A stretch of DNA of 64,000 nucleotides from Rhodeus uyekii (lineage: Eukaryota; Chordata; Actinopteri; Cypriniformes; Acheilognathidae): assembly GCA_037043235.1 (NCBI GenBank), contig JAWRVZ010000180.1, forward strand, positions 974,001 through 1,038,000, in the 5' to 3' direction. The translations under genes and the position numbers were made by a program. The notes under the pieces were generated by a model. That model was not told the DNA's origin, searched no databases, and was given only the letters and a program-made list of their open reading frames with translations. Below, in pieces: positions 30,601 to 34,262 of this stretch (the stretch's first letter is position 1; every line of letters starts with the position of its first letter).

Positions 30601-30714
30601 TTTGACAACACAGGACCCAAAAATGGTATTCACTCCATGCCAGAGGAGTTTCTCCGCCTGCTACAGCTCCACAGCCAGGGGGTGCTAAAACTGCACCTGC
30701 AGCCCTGCTCATAA
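6541..30714 (+). CDS. st8sia6: Alpha-2,8-sialyltransferase, ST8SIA6-like (nine coding exons)
   Basis: Golgi type II membrane enzyme that transfers sialic acid from CMP-sialic acid onto sialylated glycans. Exons: 6541-6641, 7620-7709, 7809-7863, 8571-8648, 8774-8855, 20896-21040, 21444-21556, 28274-28357, 30252-30714, about 400 residues, the usual length. Visible are a signal anchor, several N-glycosylation sequons, CAVVGSGGIL and CGKEID of sialylmotif L, RLSTGFMLTNVALELCD and YGFWPF of motif S, HHYFDN (motif III), and the VS His/Glu in HSMPEE. The C-terminus looks closest to ST8SIA6 among the ST8SIA1/5/6 group; the exact paralogue is uncertain. Exon 4 to 5 is the only junction whose phase does not fit. 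The usual RCN of motif L is RFN here. Introns hold several kb of transposons. Confidence 0.85.
6642..7525 (+). repeat. Intron 1 and copy B of the segmental duplication
   Basis: Start of the intron between exons 1 and 2. It is homologous to 124-845 plus 1252-1338. A short AT-rich expansion near 6885-6945 is unique to this copy. A CTT repeat at about 7530-7550 follows the end of homology. Confidence 0.75.
7620..7709 (+). CDS. st8sia6: Sialyltransferase exon 2 (stem)
   Basis: Acceptor TTCATAG and donor GTAAGT. Entering in phase 2 from exon 1, the frame reads GSERGFTSGDLWVATFEE and ends LCKNISHNG, with an NIS sequon. Other nearby acceptors bring a stop into frame, so this is the only choice that keeps the frame open. 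It leaves in phase 2. Confidence 0.6.
7809..7863 (+). CDS. st8sia6: Sialyltransferase exon 3 (stem)
   Basis: A pyrimidine tract and GCGGCTAG acceptor, with a GTGAGC donor. In phase with exon 2 it reads CIRLSNGNSGSQGHRNKV and ends in phase 0. This is a short stem exon with no catalytic motif, so support rests on splice sites and phase continuity. Confidence 0.5.
8571..8648 (+). CDS. st8sia6: Sialyltransferase exon 4 (stem)
   Basis: The frame RWDENVFFTVALHNRTSGIF ends HHHFSK before GTGAGT, with an NRT sequon. It enters and leaves in phase 0 (78 nt). An upstream AG at 8540 would add ten in-frame residues. The exit phase does not match exon 5, which needs phase 1 at its strongest acceptor. Using a weak donor at 8656 (GTCCAT) would repair the frame. 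Confidence 0.5.
8774..8855 (+). CDS. st8sia6: Sialyltransferase exon 5 (end of stem)
   Basis: Acceptor AATATAG, donor GTGTGT. The frame reads MTSFSEKVSELLSCPYKSN then ITQKELQR, with an NIT sequon, and leaves in phase 2, matching exon 6. The SCPYKSNIT arrangement before the next exon's double Cys fits the ST8SIA1/5/6 layout. An alternative acceptor at 8783 would need phase 2 input. Confidence 0.6.
8860..9090 (+). other. Unique intron 5 sequence
   Basis: Plain intronic DNA between the exon 5 donor and the start of a SINE-like repeat. No exon, promoter or repeat structure is evident to me here. Confidence 0.5.
9030..9317 (+). mobile_element. SINE-like dispersed repeat, left part
   Basis: The sequence around 'cgtctttcggatgagacatt' and 'catcatccaggtggatgctg' is a repeat I recognise as common in teleost genomes. 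It is cut at CATG (9314-9317) by a Gypsy element. The right part resumes at 14069 and ends in 'gctatataaatgtaactaat', the conserved tail of this family. The same tail appears alone at 35254-35312. Confidence 0.65.
9318..10063 (+). repeat. Left LTR of the Gypsy element, inverted and deleted
   Basis: It begins TGTAACCCAGTAGAATAC, the reverse complement of the end of the right LTR, and stays complementary to it through a TATA-bearing stretch (TTATATAG near 9857). Compared with the right LTR, it lacks about 300 bp after 'gagggtattatttttcctgc', where a 'tattatttttcctgctcag' motif is repeated. It also lacks the last 60 bp or so. It joins the internal sequence at about 10063. Confidence 0.8.
10064..11193 (-). 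pseudogene. Gypsy protease and truncated reverse transcriptase
   Basis: Reading from 11193 downward: ALLDSGSQVTIVFE is an aspartic protease active site (DSG). The rest of the protease domain includes LPVIIGTNASFF. A frameshift near 10850 leads into the linker, and another near 10400 into the RT fingers (SPYASPIVVARKKSGAIRMC, then FSVLDLHSGYYQIAMAEED with the motif A Asp). The frame ends after FERMPQGITG, before the catalytic YxDD, where the inverted LTR begins. Confidence 0.8.
11194..12864 (-). CDS. Gypsy gag, PNMA-like, 556 residues
   Basis: Structural capsid protein of the element. The N-terminus (MSLTKDPGLQAELANWC, then ALMLINVPVHTEVTEIEEVM) resembles the RRM-like domain of PNMA proteins. 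Residues of about 165-345 are capsid-like (MENWIDQARLMI, PALDIIRAVRFSNP, GELLSEFLRRMEKTLSKVV). A coiled coil (EIHELKAEIQELRTQL, EIQALKKQVQQLQQQLAVL) and a CCHC zinc knuckle (CYRCGEAGHIATKC) follow. PNMA genes are known to be domesticated Ty3/Gypsy gags, so this is a relative of their ancestor. An in-frame TGA separates it from the protease, which continues in the same frame. The ORF itself is intact. Confidence 0.85.
   Translation of the reverse strand: MSLTKDPGLQAELANWCKDACIDETHALMLINVPVHTEVTEIEEVMEAVKALGRVRVRDTREGPTSHSLLVLCECKQAIDPKRIPPAVPWGEKELWPVIVIQAMQSASDTASGGFTEKLAKFLMEEGKSLSDVHALLTPHSATDSSPESIIRAMGEVLEKTVKHPSDSNAYRRLRTFSAIVPTPMGEENMENWIDQARLMITECECSEKEKRRRIVESLKGPALDIIRAVRFSNPEASVEQYLEALESTFGSSESGEDLYFKFRLMRQGAGELLSEFLRRMEKTLSKVVERDGLSIRQVDKVRVEQLNSDMMLLQLRLRERRSQPPSFLSLLKEIREAEESEAARHRMSAKAKAIKFYEEERASTSEIHELKAEIQELRTQLGGGEPKVMSASSLGVKTKGNTVQKTDNNDDSEIQALKKQVQQLQQQLAVLSVSSAHYSPHMPERQPTPSQSVSPSLRYKSARTRDDYFCYRCGEAGHIATKCQAPPNSDQVIQKLIRSLRQAKSGKNETGDNITAPNQACFSKKSQIDIYESNILPKGLVGPASMVELKINGRA
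12976..12993 (-). promoter_or_regulatory. Primer-binding site, tRNA-Pro type
   Basis: On the minus strand, TGGGGGCTCGTCCGGAAT lies five bases after the right LTR ends in GCTACA. It matches the proline-tRNA primer site of gammaretroviruses at all but one position. It defines minus as the element's sense strand and the right LTR as the 5' LTR. Confidence 0.8.
12999..14068 (-). repeat. Right (5') LTR of the Gypsy element
   Basis: 1070 bp with TGT...ACA ends. It contains a (CA)n microsatellite at about 13330-13363 and an AT-rich stretch at 13150-13260 that is missing from the left LTR. A TATA-like element lies near 13531 on the element's sense strand. It is immediately followed (minus sense) by the primer-binding site. 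Confidence 0.8.
13330..13363. repeat. (CA)n microsatellite
   Basis: About 17 uninterrupted CA units inside the right LTR of the Gypsy element. It is absent from the inverted left LTR because of that copy's internal deletion. Confidence 0.95.
14069..14125 (+). mobile_element. SINE-like repeat, right part (3' tail)
   Basis: Continuation of the repeat at 9030-9317 after the Gypsy insertion. It reads 'gtaagtgctttgagcgctgg' and then a 'gctatataaatgtaac' tail. Confidence 0.65.
14340..14505 (+). repeat. DIRS inverted terminal repeat, left
   Basis: Reverse complement of 20391-20560, including 'cgtcggactgacgtcatggg' and a TATA-type 'gggtataaatagga' motif near 14468. The outermost left end (14295-14340) contains a short palindrome built on 'gttccctgaaggagggaac'. 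Confidence 0.9.
14572..14672 (+). repeat. DIRS internal complementary region
   Basis: It carries 'ccgttccctccttcagggaa', complementary to the outermost left end, joined at 'cctagac/gttccctatc' to sequence complementary to the outermost right end. This junction reproduces the two element termini side by side, the template for circular DNA in the DIRS replication model. Confidence 0.85.
14673..15411 (-). other. DIRS 3' non-coding region
   Basis: Between the recombinase stop codon and the internal complementary region. Short open frames occur here but none carries a recognisable domain. Confidence 0.6.
15412..16430 (-). CDS. DIRS tyrosine recombinase
   Basis: Integrates the element's circular DNA by site-specific recombination instead of using an integrase. 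The domain is about 337 residues, from DAEDLSALPPAVV to the stop. Catalytic residues visible are the first Arg in ASFKRVGDLQ, the H-x-x-R box in RAHSTRGVASSW, and the Tyr nucleophile in TFARFYNL. The N-terminal SAM-like part includes RAPSTRLAYALKW. The same frame stays open upstream to 18441, but that part overlaps RT/RNase H and looks like a shadow. The recombinase frame overlaps the end of the RT ORF by about 20 nt, so expression probably needs frameshifting or re-initiation. Confidence 0.9.
16410..18710 (-). CDS. DIRS reverse transcriptase / RNase H, 766 residues
   Basis: Copies the element RNA. The N-terminal 170 residues are Pro/Ser-rich. RT motifs are YFIVPKKGGGLRPILDLR, AAIDLKDAYFHVSI (motif A Asp), VLPFGLSLSPRVFTK (motif B) and ILNYLDDWLILAQ (motif C, LDD as usual for DIRS). 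RNase H follows with VVTTDASTTGWGAV, INCLELLAVH, VRTDNTSTVAYINHQGG and NRAADALSR, all catalytic acidic residues present. The stop lies just inside the start of the recombinase frame. The length is intact and no stops are seen. Confidence 0.92.
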   Translation of the reverse strand: MVGPARSQELVRAPLLPPEEGRAENLLFLSVPPLAPGPVVPTFSIKEQFPPSLGHTRSKLTVGDALLPPSQPTSLSPRTGSGQSQDALPPCPSLPGPSRGLWSQVSAPHALPRLQDAMPPGLGLRAPCCPPAGSSVVPLVPLERSLGAWLALPTPSRWLIRTIRLGYAIQFARRPPRFSGVLTTSVEGKDAPVLREEIAVLLAKGAIEPVPPAEMESGFYSPYFIVPKKGGGLRPILDLRVLNRTLHRLPFKMLTQRRILTCVRSQDWFAAIDLKDAYFHVSILPRHRPFLRFAFEGRAYQYKVLPFGLSLSPRVFTKVAEAALSPLREMGVRILNYLDDWLILAQSRDRVCEHRDLVLRHLNHLGLRVNWEKSKLSPAQSISFLGLELDSVSMSARLTNERAQSVLNCLKVVRRKTVVPLKQFQRLLGHMSSAAAVTPLGLMHMRPLQHWLRDRVPRWAWHQGAFRVAITPACRQTFGPWSDLAFLRAGVPLGQVSRHVVVTTDASTTGWGAVCIGHAASGSWTGPRRQWHINCLELLAVHLALRRFRPLLQGKHVLVRTDNTSTVAYINHQGGLRSRRMSQLARHLLLWSQHRLRSLRAVYIPGELNRAADALSRQLTFPGEWRLHPQAVQLIWSRFGEAQVDLFASRESSHCQLFFSLTDGTLGTDALAHSWPRGLRKYAFPPVSLLAQTLCKVREDEEQVLLVAPYWPNRTWFPELSLLATAPPWRIPLRKDLLSQGQGTIWHPRPDLWNLHVWSLDGMRKT
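18727..20193 (-). CDS. DIRS gag-like ORF1, 488 residues
   Basis: First ORF of the DIRS element. The N-terminus has a compact Cys/His region (CVSGCGRFLTSSDGHERCFSC, then CSHCGG), likely zinc-binding. The middle is acidic and Ser-rich. The C-terminal half contains a conserved block (RSLVSSALTTLDGGAAKGY, then DKVRFLDAPVSQAGLFGD) shared with the DIRS gag remnants at 49225-50491. The tail is very basic and Pro-rich (SKKKSKRP). The stop lies 17 nt before the RT ORF start. The ATG at 20193 follows the 5' terminal repeat TATA by about 225 nt. Confidence 0.85.
   Translation of the reverse strand: MPFRPCVSGCGRFLTSSDGHERCFSCLGRQHAERALVDGSCSHCGGMTMSVLRSRLALCDTEVRAPSAATHIPSASHGRAVGLVSTLGDLRVTVGATSSGQPLRTSHSSCTPCAVELPDEPPGPPREVPRVSFGAPDEDRMSIAASESGLSSSGEEAEQRPSGVAARVESDREMMAMLSRAAAGIGLEWNPPPSPERSRLDDWFLGAERGSQPRSAPVPFFPEVHEEVSKSWKAPFTARSRSLVSSALTTLDGGAAKGYADIPQVERAVAVHLCPQNAATWRNRPRLPSKAGKTTAALAAKAYSAAGQAASALHAMAILQVHQAKALKELHEGSSEPGLMQELRTATDFALRATKVTARALGQTMSTLVVQERHLWLDLAEMKDADKVRFLDAPVSQAGLFGDTVVDFAQQFSTVQKQTEAISHILPRRDSAKPPRAVPQPARRRGRPPAAAKGPAGPETSRPAPPPRRKATQPVQTAKPSKKKSKRP
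20391..20581 (-). promoter_or_regulatory. DIRS 5' terminal repeat with promoter
   Basis: On the minus strand this repeat carries TATAAATA (20420-20427), about 225 nt upstream of the gag ATG, plus CpG-rich and TGACGTCA (CRE-like palindrome, near 20535) sequence. The left repeat at 14340-14505 is its inverted copy. Confidence 0.7.
20582..20895 (+). other. Intron 5, 3' end
   Basis: AT-rich unique intron sequence between the DIRS element and exon 6. It ends in the polypyrimidine tract 'ttctcttgctctctcttcct' and an ATAAG acceptor at 20891-20895. Confidence 0.6.
20896..21040 (+). CDS. st8sia6: Sialyltransferase exon 6
   Basis: Phase 2 in, phase 0 out. It reads VLLHYCCNATGHLYLTKQNT, then YESDAYPNYKMNEELHNML, ending at CCTGAG/GTATGT. 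The double Cys and following NAT sequon match the region before sialylmotif L in the ST8SIA1/5/6 group. The next AG downstream would put a stop in frame, which fixes the acceptor. Confidence 0.85.
21041..21443 (+). other. Intron 6
   Basis: AT-rich intron of 403 bp with a TATAA repeat near 21215-21240. Nothing else is evident. Acceptor GTCTGAAG at its end. Confidence 0.7.
21444..21556 (+). CDS. st8sia6: Sialyltransferase exon 7: sialylmotif L, first part
   Basis: Reads AFPWSERRLGQCAVVGSGGI, then LKNSKCGKEIDSADYVIR, ending in phase 2 at AG/GTAGAA. CAVVGSGGIL and CGKEID are the CMP-sialic-acid-binding motif L. Both Cys that form conserved disulfides in ST8SIA enzymes are present. Confidence 0.95.
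21557..21839 (+). other. Start of intron 7
   Basis: Intron sequence up to a solo LTR. The stretch 'gagaagatctatcaaatgat' near 21717 recurs as 'gaggagatctatcagatgat' near 22837, so part of it belongs to a local dispersed repeat. Confidence 0.5.
21840..22275 (+). mobile_element. Solo LTR, Gypsy-like, TSD CACAG
   Basis: 436 bp from TGTCACAC to TTGTAACA, with CACAG on both sides (21835-21839, 22276-22280). It contains repeated CACTTCCTGT-type motifs, a 'tatttatacc' TATA-like box near 22035 and a GC-rich 3' end. It lies in the sense orientation in intron 7. Related LTRs are at 6048-6479 and, inverted, 25658-26067. Confidence 0.9.
22281..23090 (+). repeat. Degenerate dispersed repeat, left flank of hAT
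   Basis: Motifs such as 'tttctttgataacttttt' and 'ccctagatgattcgtgtgaa' near 22660-22710 recur in similar form at 27157-27215 on the other side of the hAT pseudogene. The hAT element was therefore probably inserted into, or between, copies of this repeat. No coding content is recognised. Confidence 0.45.
23512..24342 (+). pseudogene. CGGBP1-like hAT transposase, N-terminal half
   Basis: Frames read CMPMRGDYF, then GRLFCSICNVTVDHTRKGTI with NRHLESSVHESKRKA (a BED/CGGBP1-type C-x2-C...H-x5-H zinc finger). VAIYELVEAFTEANIPLEKL and LPVSQHLRTDYQQ follow, matching the CGGBP1 layout, then VAIVADEASDSQDR (catalytic-domain start) and CNAHILSLVGETLRKN. At least one frameshift (about 23745) and an in-frame TGA near 24168 inactivate it. 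It is cut at about 24342 by a Gypsy element. CGGBP1 is regarded as a domesticated hAT transposase, and this looks like the non-domesticated relative. Confidence 0.75.
24343..25619 (-). CDS. Gypsy gag with Pro-rich repeats, truncated
   Basis: Starts MFEMADLQKARFRLLSLEQR. The first 110 residues are capsid-like (LEDYTQDFLDLACLTDYSDD, FYRWTLNPQVVAHLPKGG, WVLAFFGSPFTVG). A Ser/Pro-rich part follows, then long Pro/Glu repeats (PEPEIRLPMPEPEIRLP, PPLPVKPAF, many PPDPP units). The frame runs without a stop into antisense hAT sequence and ends at 24162, so the natural C-terminus is lost. The + strand of this region has many spurious Gly-rich open frames. Confidence 0.7.
25658..26067 (-). repeat. Gypsy 5' LTR (minus orientation)
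   Basis: 410 bp bounded on the + strand by TGTTACAC and GGTGACA. On the minus strand it contains TATA- and AATAAA-like stretches, and CACTTCC repeats like those of 21840-22275. It separates the gag leader from the resumed hAT coding sequence at about 26070. Confidence 0.75.
26070..26947 (+). pseudogene. CGGBP1-like hAT transposase, C-terminal half
   Basis: Continues the transposase after the Gypsy insertion. Frames read FKSIFMHCSGRKRRYKEFLA, VVTRWNSWFQTVF, then one long open frame from 26288 (LNELQALLEDGTSIADRVNF) to 26947. It ends in the hAT dimerisation region (LALRYLSVPTNSVDAERSVS). Stops near 26137 and 26267 and shifted frames make it a pseudogene. Confidence 0.75.
26948..28273 (+). other. 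Rest of intron 7, repeat-derived
   Basis: Degenerate repeat with the motif pair shared with 22660-22710, and a typical fish repeat end ('aacgcttcgcgtttgaaccc' near 27570). Then AT/AC-rich sequence with a C14 run at about 27930-27943. No coding exon is recognised. It ends in the exon 8 acceptor GGGTTACAG. Confidence 0.5.
28274..28357 (+). CDS. st8sia6: Sialyltransferase exon 8: sialylmotif L, end
   Basis: Phase 2 in and out, reading FNMAPINDSDVGVKTDLITI then NPSQIRQG. DVGVKTDLITINPSQI is the end of motif L, contacting the CMP donor. The family's usual RCN is RFN here, with the Arg codon split across the intron. The asparagine is kept. Splice sites are TTACAG and GTGAGA. Confidence 0.92.
28358..28863 (+). 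other. Intron 8, first part
   Basis: AT-rich unique-looking intron DNA without a recognised repeat or exon. Confidence 0.5.
28864..29350 (-). mobile_element. Solo LTR, TSD ATAAC
   Basis: 487 bp from TGTAACAGAGG to TTCATGACA, flanked by ATAAC at 28859-28863 and 29351-29355. Repeated 'aatccaggca(g/c)' and 'caggtaacag' motifs occur inside. On the minus strand TTTATTAAAGACAC may serve as polyadenylation signal, suggesting minus orientation. It differs in sequence from the other LTRs in the window. Confidence 0.88.
29356..30251 (+). other. Intron 8, second part
   Basis: AT-rich intron sequence up to the exon 9 acceptor CTCTGCAG. A Cys-rich minus-strand frame at 29831-30106 has no recognised domain and is treated as chance. 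Confidence 0.5.
30252..30714 (+). CDS. st8sia6: Sialyltransferase exon 9: motifs S, III and VS, stop
   Basis: Phase 2 in. It reads YRNMQKHRGPLMHRVSMYGN, LIMPAFASPLNTKLSVNTL, LRVVFFSSSYIKTLDRFWK. RLSTGFMLTNVALELCDHV and NLYGFWPF form motif S, IIPHHYFDN motif III, and GIHSMPEEF motif VS with its His and Glu. The final residues LQLHSQGVLKLHLQPC end with the conserved C-terminal Cys that pairs with the motif L region. The reading frame is intact, so purifying selection has probably acted here. Confidence 0.96.
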
Positions 30715-30885
30715 TTTGCTTAGTTTGCAAATTGACAGAAATGTGTTTTGTCTCTTCTGTTTAAAATTTCTTAAATAGACTAATTCTTGCTATATTATTT
30801 ATAGGGGTAAATTATCTGTACATGGGCTTTTTGCTTTTCTTCAAGAGATCTTGATGTATAATTGCTGACATCTTGTATTTGAAAA

Positions 30886-30895
30886 AATAAATAAA
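30886..30895 (+). terminator. Polyadenylation signals of the sialyltransferase
   Basis: Two overlapping AATAAA hexamers about 172 nt after the stop codon. A short GT-rich stretch ('cctttggtgttt') follows, as expected for a cleavage site near 30905. Confidence 0.7.
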
Positions 30896-31128
30896 GTTAA
30901 CCTTTGGTGTTTAATGATTCTGCTGTTTAATATACTTTAAAAAACGCTTGTGTTGTTACTTTCAAGAAACCAATTGCTGATAAATTTCAATAACTAATCA
31001 TGAATCTGATATTTAGGCTGTCATTTCTTACACTTTTCCTTTTGTTTTTCTGCCCTGCAACTATTAGAAAAGGTCAATCTCAATTTGAGATTGAAGTGCT
31101 CAAGTGTGCGTGATGCTTACTACTGTAG

Positions 31129-31821
31129 TTCTACCCTTGTGGAAAAAAGTGCACTTCAGTATACTTTTATAAAGTACACAAATAATATACTTTAAAGGAA
31201 CACACTTAAGTGTGAATTAAATGTAAGTTTTTTTTTTACACTAAATGCATATTATATGTAATAGATTTCAGCTAAATCACAGATTAAGATCAAATTAATT
31301 TTAATCAGTTTAAATTTTGAGTGATTTATTTAAACCACTTAATCAGGACTTCAATACATCTTTATATATAATTTCATAATTCCTTCTAGTGTCTTTAAAA
31401 TATACTTAGAGTGCACTGCTAAAAGTACTGCCAAGAAACTAACATGAACTCAATCTATAATGTCAGAGAACAACACTGTCACAGTGTGGCTGTAGGAAGT
31501 AAGCGCACAATAAAAGAGAATTCAAGGGAGCAGGTTTTAACAAACTCAGGGAAACAAACAGGAGAAAAACCACCACAAATCTATAAACAAATTAGAACAG
31601 GTAAAGGGAGAACTCAGCGTATAAATTCATAACCAAACAAACAGAACCATAAAATCATAATTATTGTAAGTAAAATGTGTTTAATTAAAACTTGATTAGA
31701 CATTTATACAAAGTGCCTTTAAGTATGTTAAGGGTTATTGTCATTAAAGTGTAATGTACTTTCTTTAAGCACACTTAAGTGAACTTTTATTTTAATTTTA
31801 TTATATTAACTGCAAGTGCAA
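31129..31821 (+). mobile_element. MITE left arm (AAGTATACTT-rich)
   Basis: Begins 'acccttgtggaaaaaagtgc' and is rich in AGTATACTT and CACTTAAGTG palindromes. Its partner end ('aaacttctttttcacaagg') is at 33935-33953 beyond a Gypsy remnant. The ends are inverted relative to each other (CCTTGTG-AAAAA). Confidence 0.5.
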
Positions 31822-32159
31822 TGTTACGGCAAGGAGATGATGTGCGATGCGGAGGCACGAGGAGACACAGTGATCCAACAGAAAACACTTTATTCCACAA
31901 CGGAGAAACATAAATCACACTAAACAGTGCAAAAAACTCTGAATACTTTACAGACACGGAAGACCATCCACACACGGAGAACAGACAAGGAACAGTTTCA
32001 ACAATCGACAAAGACAAGGGAGAACATGGGGGTTTAAATAGGCAGGATAACGGGGAGCACCTGAAACTACTAACAAGGGGGAGTGGCTGACGTGACAGTG
32101 ATGGAAACACAGAAGGATCACACAGGCGGAAAAAGACGAAACACGATATGACTGTGACA
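31822..32159 (-). repeat. Gypsy 3' LTR with adjacent polypurine tract
   Basis: 338 bp, TGTTACGG to GTGACA on the + strand. On the minus strand AGGTGGGGGAGCTAC (32174-32160) sits directly before the LTR start and is a good polypurine tract for plus-strand priming. Confidence 0.75.
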
Positions 32160-32937
32160 GTAGCTCCCCCACCTGAAAGGCACGACCTCGCGCCTAAACT
32201 GACCAAAAGCGGAGGGAGGGAGGGGGACAAGAGGGAGGACAGGATAGAACATAGAACATGAGTCCAACAACCTAACCATTCCAGGGTGGAGCTGATGGAC
32301 CGAGGAGCCTGAGCGACACCACTGAACCTGGAGGCTGAGGCGGAGCTGCAGTGACGAGCGTCCAAGGCGAGATCAACGGGACCAAAGACAAACTCGAAGG
32401 CGGTGCAACCGAGGACCAAGGCGTAGCTGGGGGAAAGGATGAGGCAGCTGGAACCGAAGGTGGAGGCCAGGCGACGATAGAGCAAGGTGGAGCCAGGGGG
32501 ACGAGGGAGCCCCCTGGAGAGGTTTGGGCGAGGGATGTCGGTGGAGCCGAGGAACGGAGTAACCATGGTGGATCTGATGTGCCAACGGGCCGAGGTGGAG
32601 TGACGGGCACTGAGGTTGGAGGCGGAATCCGGGTAATCTCAGTGCCTTGCGATCCCAATGGCCCGTCGACACATGGCGGCTCCCAGTTGTTAATGGCGGC
32701 GGGAGAGGGAGGCTGGGTGGGAAGTCTGGCACTGGCTGACGAGCCACAGGCACTGGCGGTGGCTGACGAATCGCCGCATGCTCTGGGGCAGCAGCCTTGT
32801 GCAGCCACTAGGCGTGCACAGTTGCCACGGCAAAAAACAAAAACACCGCCCCTTGGGCCGAGGCTGGGAAGATCGGCTGATGAGTTGAGGCGTGCTCTGG
32901 GGCAGCAGCCTTGTGCAGCCTTCAGGTTGTGGCAATT
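32160..32937 (-). pseudogene. Gypsy internal remnant, Pro/Ser-rich
   Basis: Minus-strand open frame (to 32272) rich in Pro, Ser and Leu without capsid, protease or RT motifs. It resembles the Pro-rich tail of Gypsy gag or a decayed linker. The frame continues upstream into antisense LINE sequence (to 33111), so the start is spurious. Confidence 0.4.
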
Positions 32938-33435
32938 GTATTGCCAGATCAGATGAAGGACCTGCACCTGGACACGAGCACAACACAGCCCTGAAGTGTC
33001 TGCGGAGACTCTACTAGACCCTCTCCTGTGATGATCATGATCCCATCTCCAACCGGACCAAATTGGACTTAATATTGGACTTGAAATGCTGTAAGTATAA
33101 TAATCATGCACTGTTTGGCTGTTGGCCAGAGGAGAACTGGTCCCCCGACTGAGTCTAGTTTTTCACAAGGTTTTTTCTCCATTCCGTTCTTCATTCCTTC
33201 ATTCCGTCTCCTGTTGGAGTTTTGGTTAATTGCCGCTGTCGCCTCTGGCTTGCTCAGTTGGGGAAACTTAACACTTAATATTCATCAATTGTATTGCCTG
33301 CTTTTTTAGAGCTGCTGTTCAGCTAAAACATCAACAAAATGATCTTGTTTTCATGTGACCACTGTAAAGCTGCTTTGAAATAATCTTTATTGTAAAAAGC
33401 ACTATATAAATAAAAGTGACTTGACTTCACTTCAC
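32938..33435 (+). mobile_element. 5'-truncated L2-type LINE tail
   Basis: Matches 5030-5526, the 3' untranslated region of the LINE at 1885-5526, including 'ctgaagtgtctgcggaga' and the 'tatataaataaaagtgactt' tail with TGACTTCACTTCACTTGAC repeats. Both copies are followed by the same 'attgagcaatggcgggg' Gypsy leader sequence. Confidence 0.8.
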
Positions 33436-33519
33436 TTGACCGCACATTGAGCAATGGCGGGGGGATGCTGTAATCCAACATGAACGTCTTTATTGGGCGA
33501 CAGACCCAGTCGATTGTTC

Positions 33520-33861
33520 AGTTAAAACAAGGAGATGGTGTGCGATGCGGAGGCACGAGGAGATGTGGGTATCCAACAGAAAATAAATTATAACACAACG
33601 GAGAAACACAAACAGCTCCAAACAGTGCAAAAAACTCTGAATACTTTACAGACACGGAAGAGCATCCACACACAGAGAACACCCAAAGAACAGTTACAGT
33701 TTCAACAATCGACAAAGACAAGGGAGAACATGAGAGTTTAAATATGCAGGATAACGGGGAGCACCTGAAACTACTAACAAGGGGGAGTGGCTGACGTGAC
33801 AGTGATGGAAACACAGAAGGATCACACAGGCGGAAAAAGACGAAACACGACATGACTGACA
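33520..33861 (-). repeat. Gypsy 5' LTR (minus orientation)
   Basis: About 340 bp, closely similar to 31822-32159 throughout. The terminal TGTTAC has decayed to AGTTAA at the internal end. The outer end is GACTGACA. Confidence 0.75.
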
Positions 33862-33955
33862 TGCACATTTTAAAAAGTATACTTTTACGATTTAAGGCAC
33901 TAAAAAGTATACTTTCAAAACATTTAAGCAAACTTCTTTTTCACAAGGCTAGACT
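33862..33955 (+). mobile_element. MITE right arm
   Basis: Two AAAAAGTATACTTTTA/C units and the 'ttctttttcacaagg' end that pairs with the left arm at 31129. Confidence 0.5.
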
Positions 33956-34220
33956 TAATGTGAGAATGCATTTACTCATCTCACTTACACAAACACAGAT
34001 TCAGTATTCCTCAAAATGAATACAAACAGTGAAATGCAAACCTGCAATATTTAAATATGTTAAACTACACAAATAAACTTTATGTTCCCTGTCAAGGGAA
34101 CTCGCACTGCGTCTAAAACGTGATTGGGAAAGCTTTAGCGTGTATTTCTCTTGATGCACAATAAAACCAACGTGCGGGCGTGTACGTCGCCGAGATGAAG
34201 TCATCACGTCATGACCCAGG

Positions 34221-34230
34221 AGTATAAAGG
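34221..34230 (+). promoter_or_regulatory. TATA box of the inactive DIRS element
   Basis: AGTATAAAGG in the left terminal repeat, about 35 bp before the gag-like ATG at 34263. The same box occurs inverted in the right repeat near 39030. Confidence 0.55.
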
Positions 34231-34262
34231 CACGTCACGACCCGGAAGGGGGTTAGCTTTTT

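Larger units (their letters stand above)
31822..33861 (-). mobile_element. Internally deleted Gypsy element containing a LINE tail
   Basis: Two LTRs in the same (minus) orientation bracket a short internal region: Pro-rich gag-like sequence, a 5'-truncated LINE tail in + orientation, and the leader. Flanks read TGCAA and TGCAC, an imperfect duplication. No protease, RT or integrase remains. It interrupts the MITE at 31129-33955. Confidence 0.7.

Noticed and set aside
32351..32956. Gly-rich + strand frame
   Set aside because: Antisense of the Gypsy Pro-rich region and truncated LINE tail.
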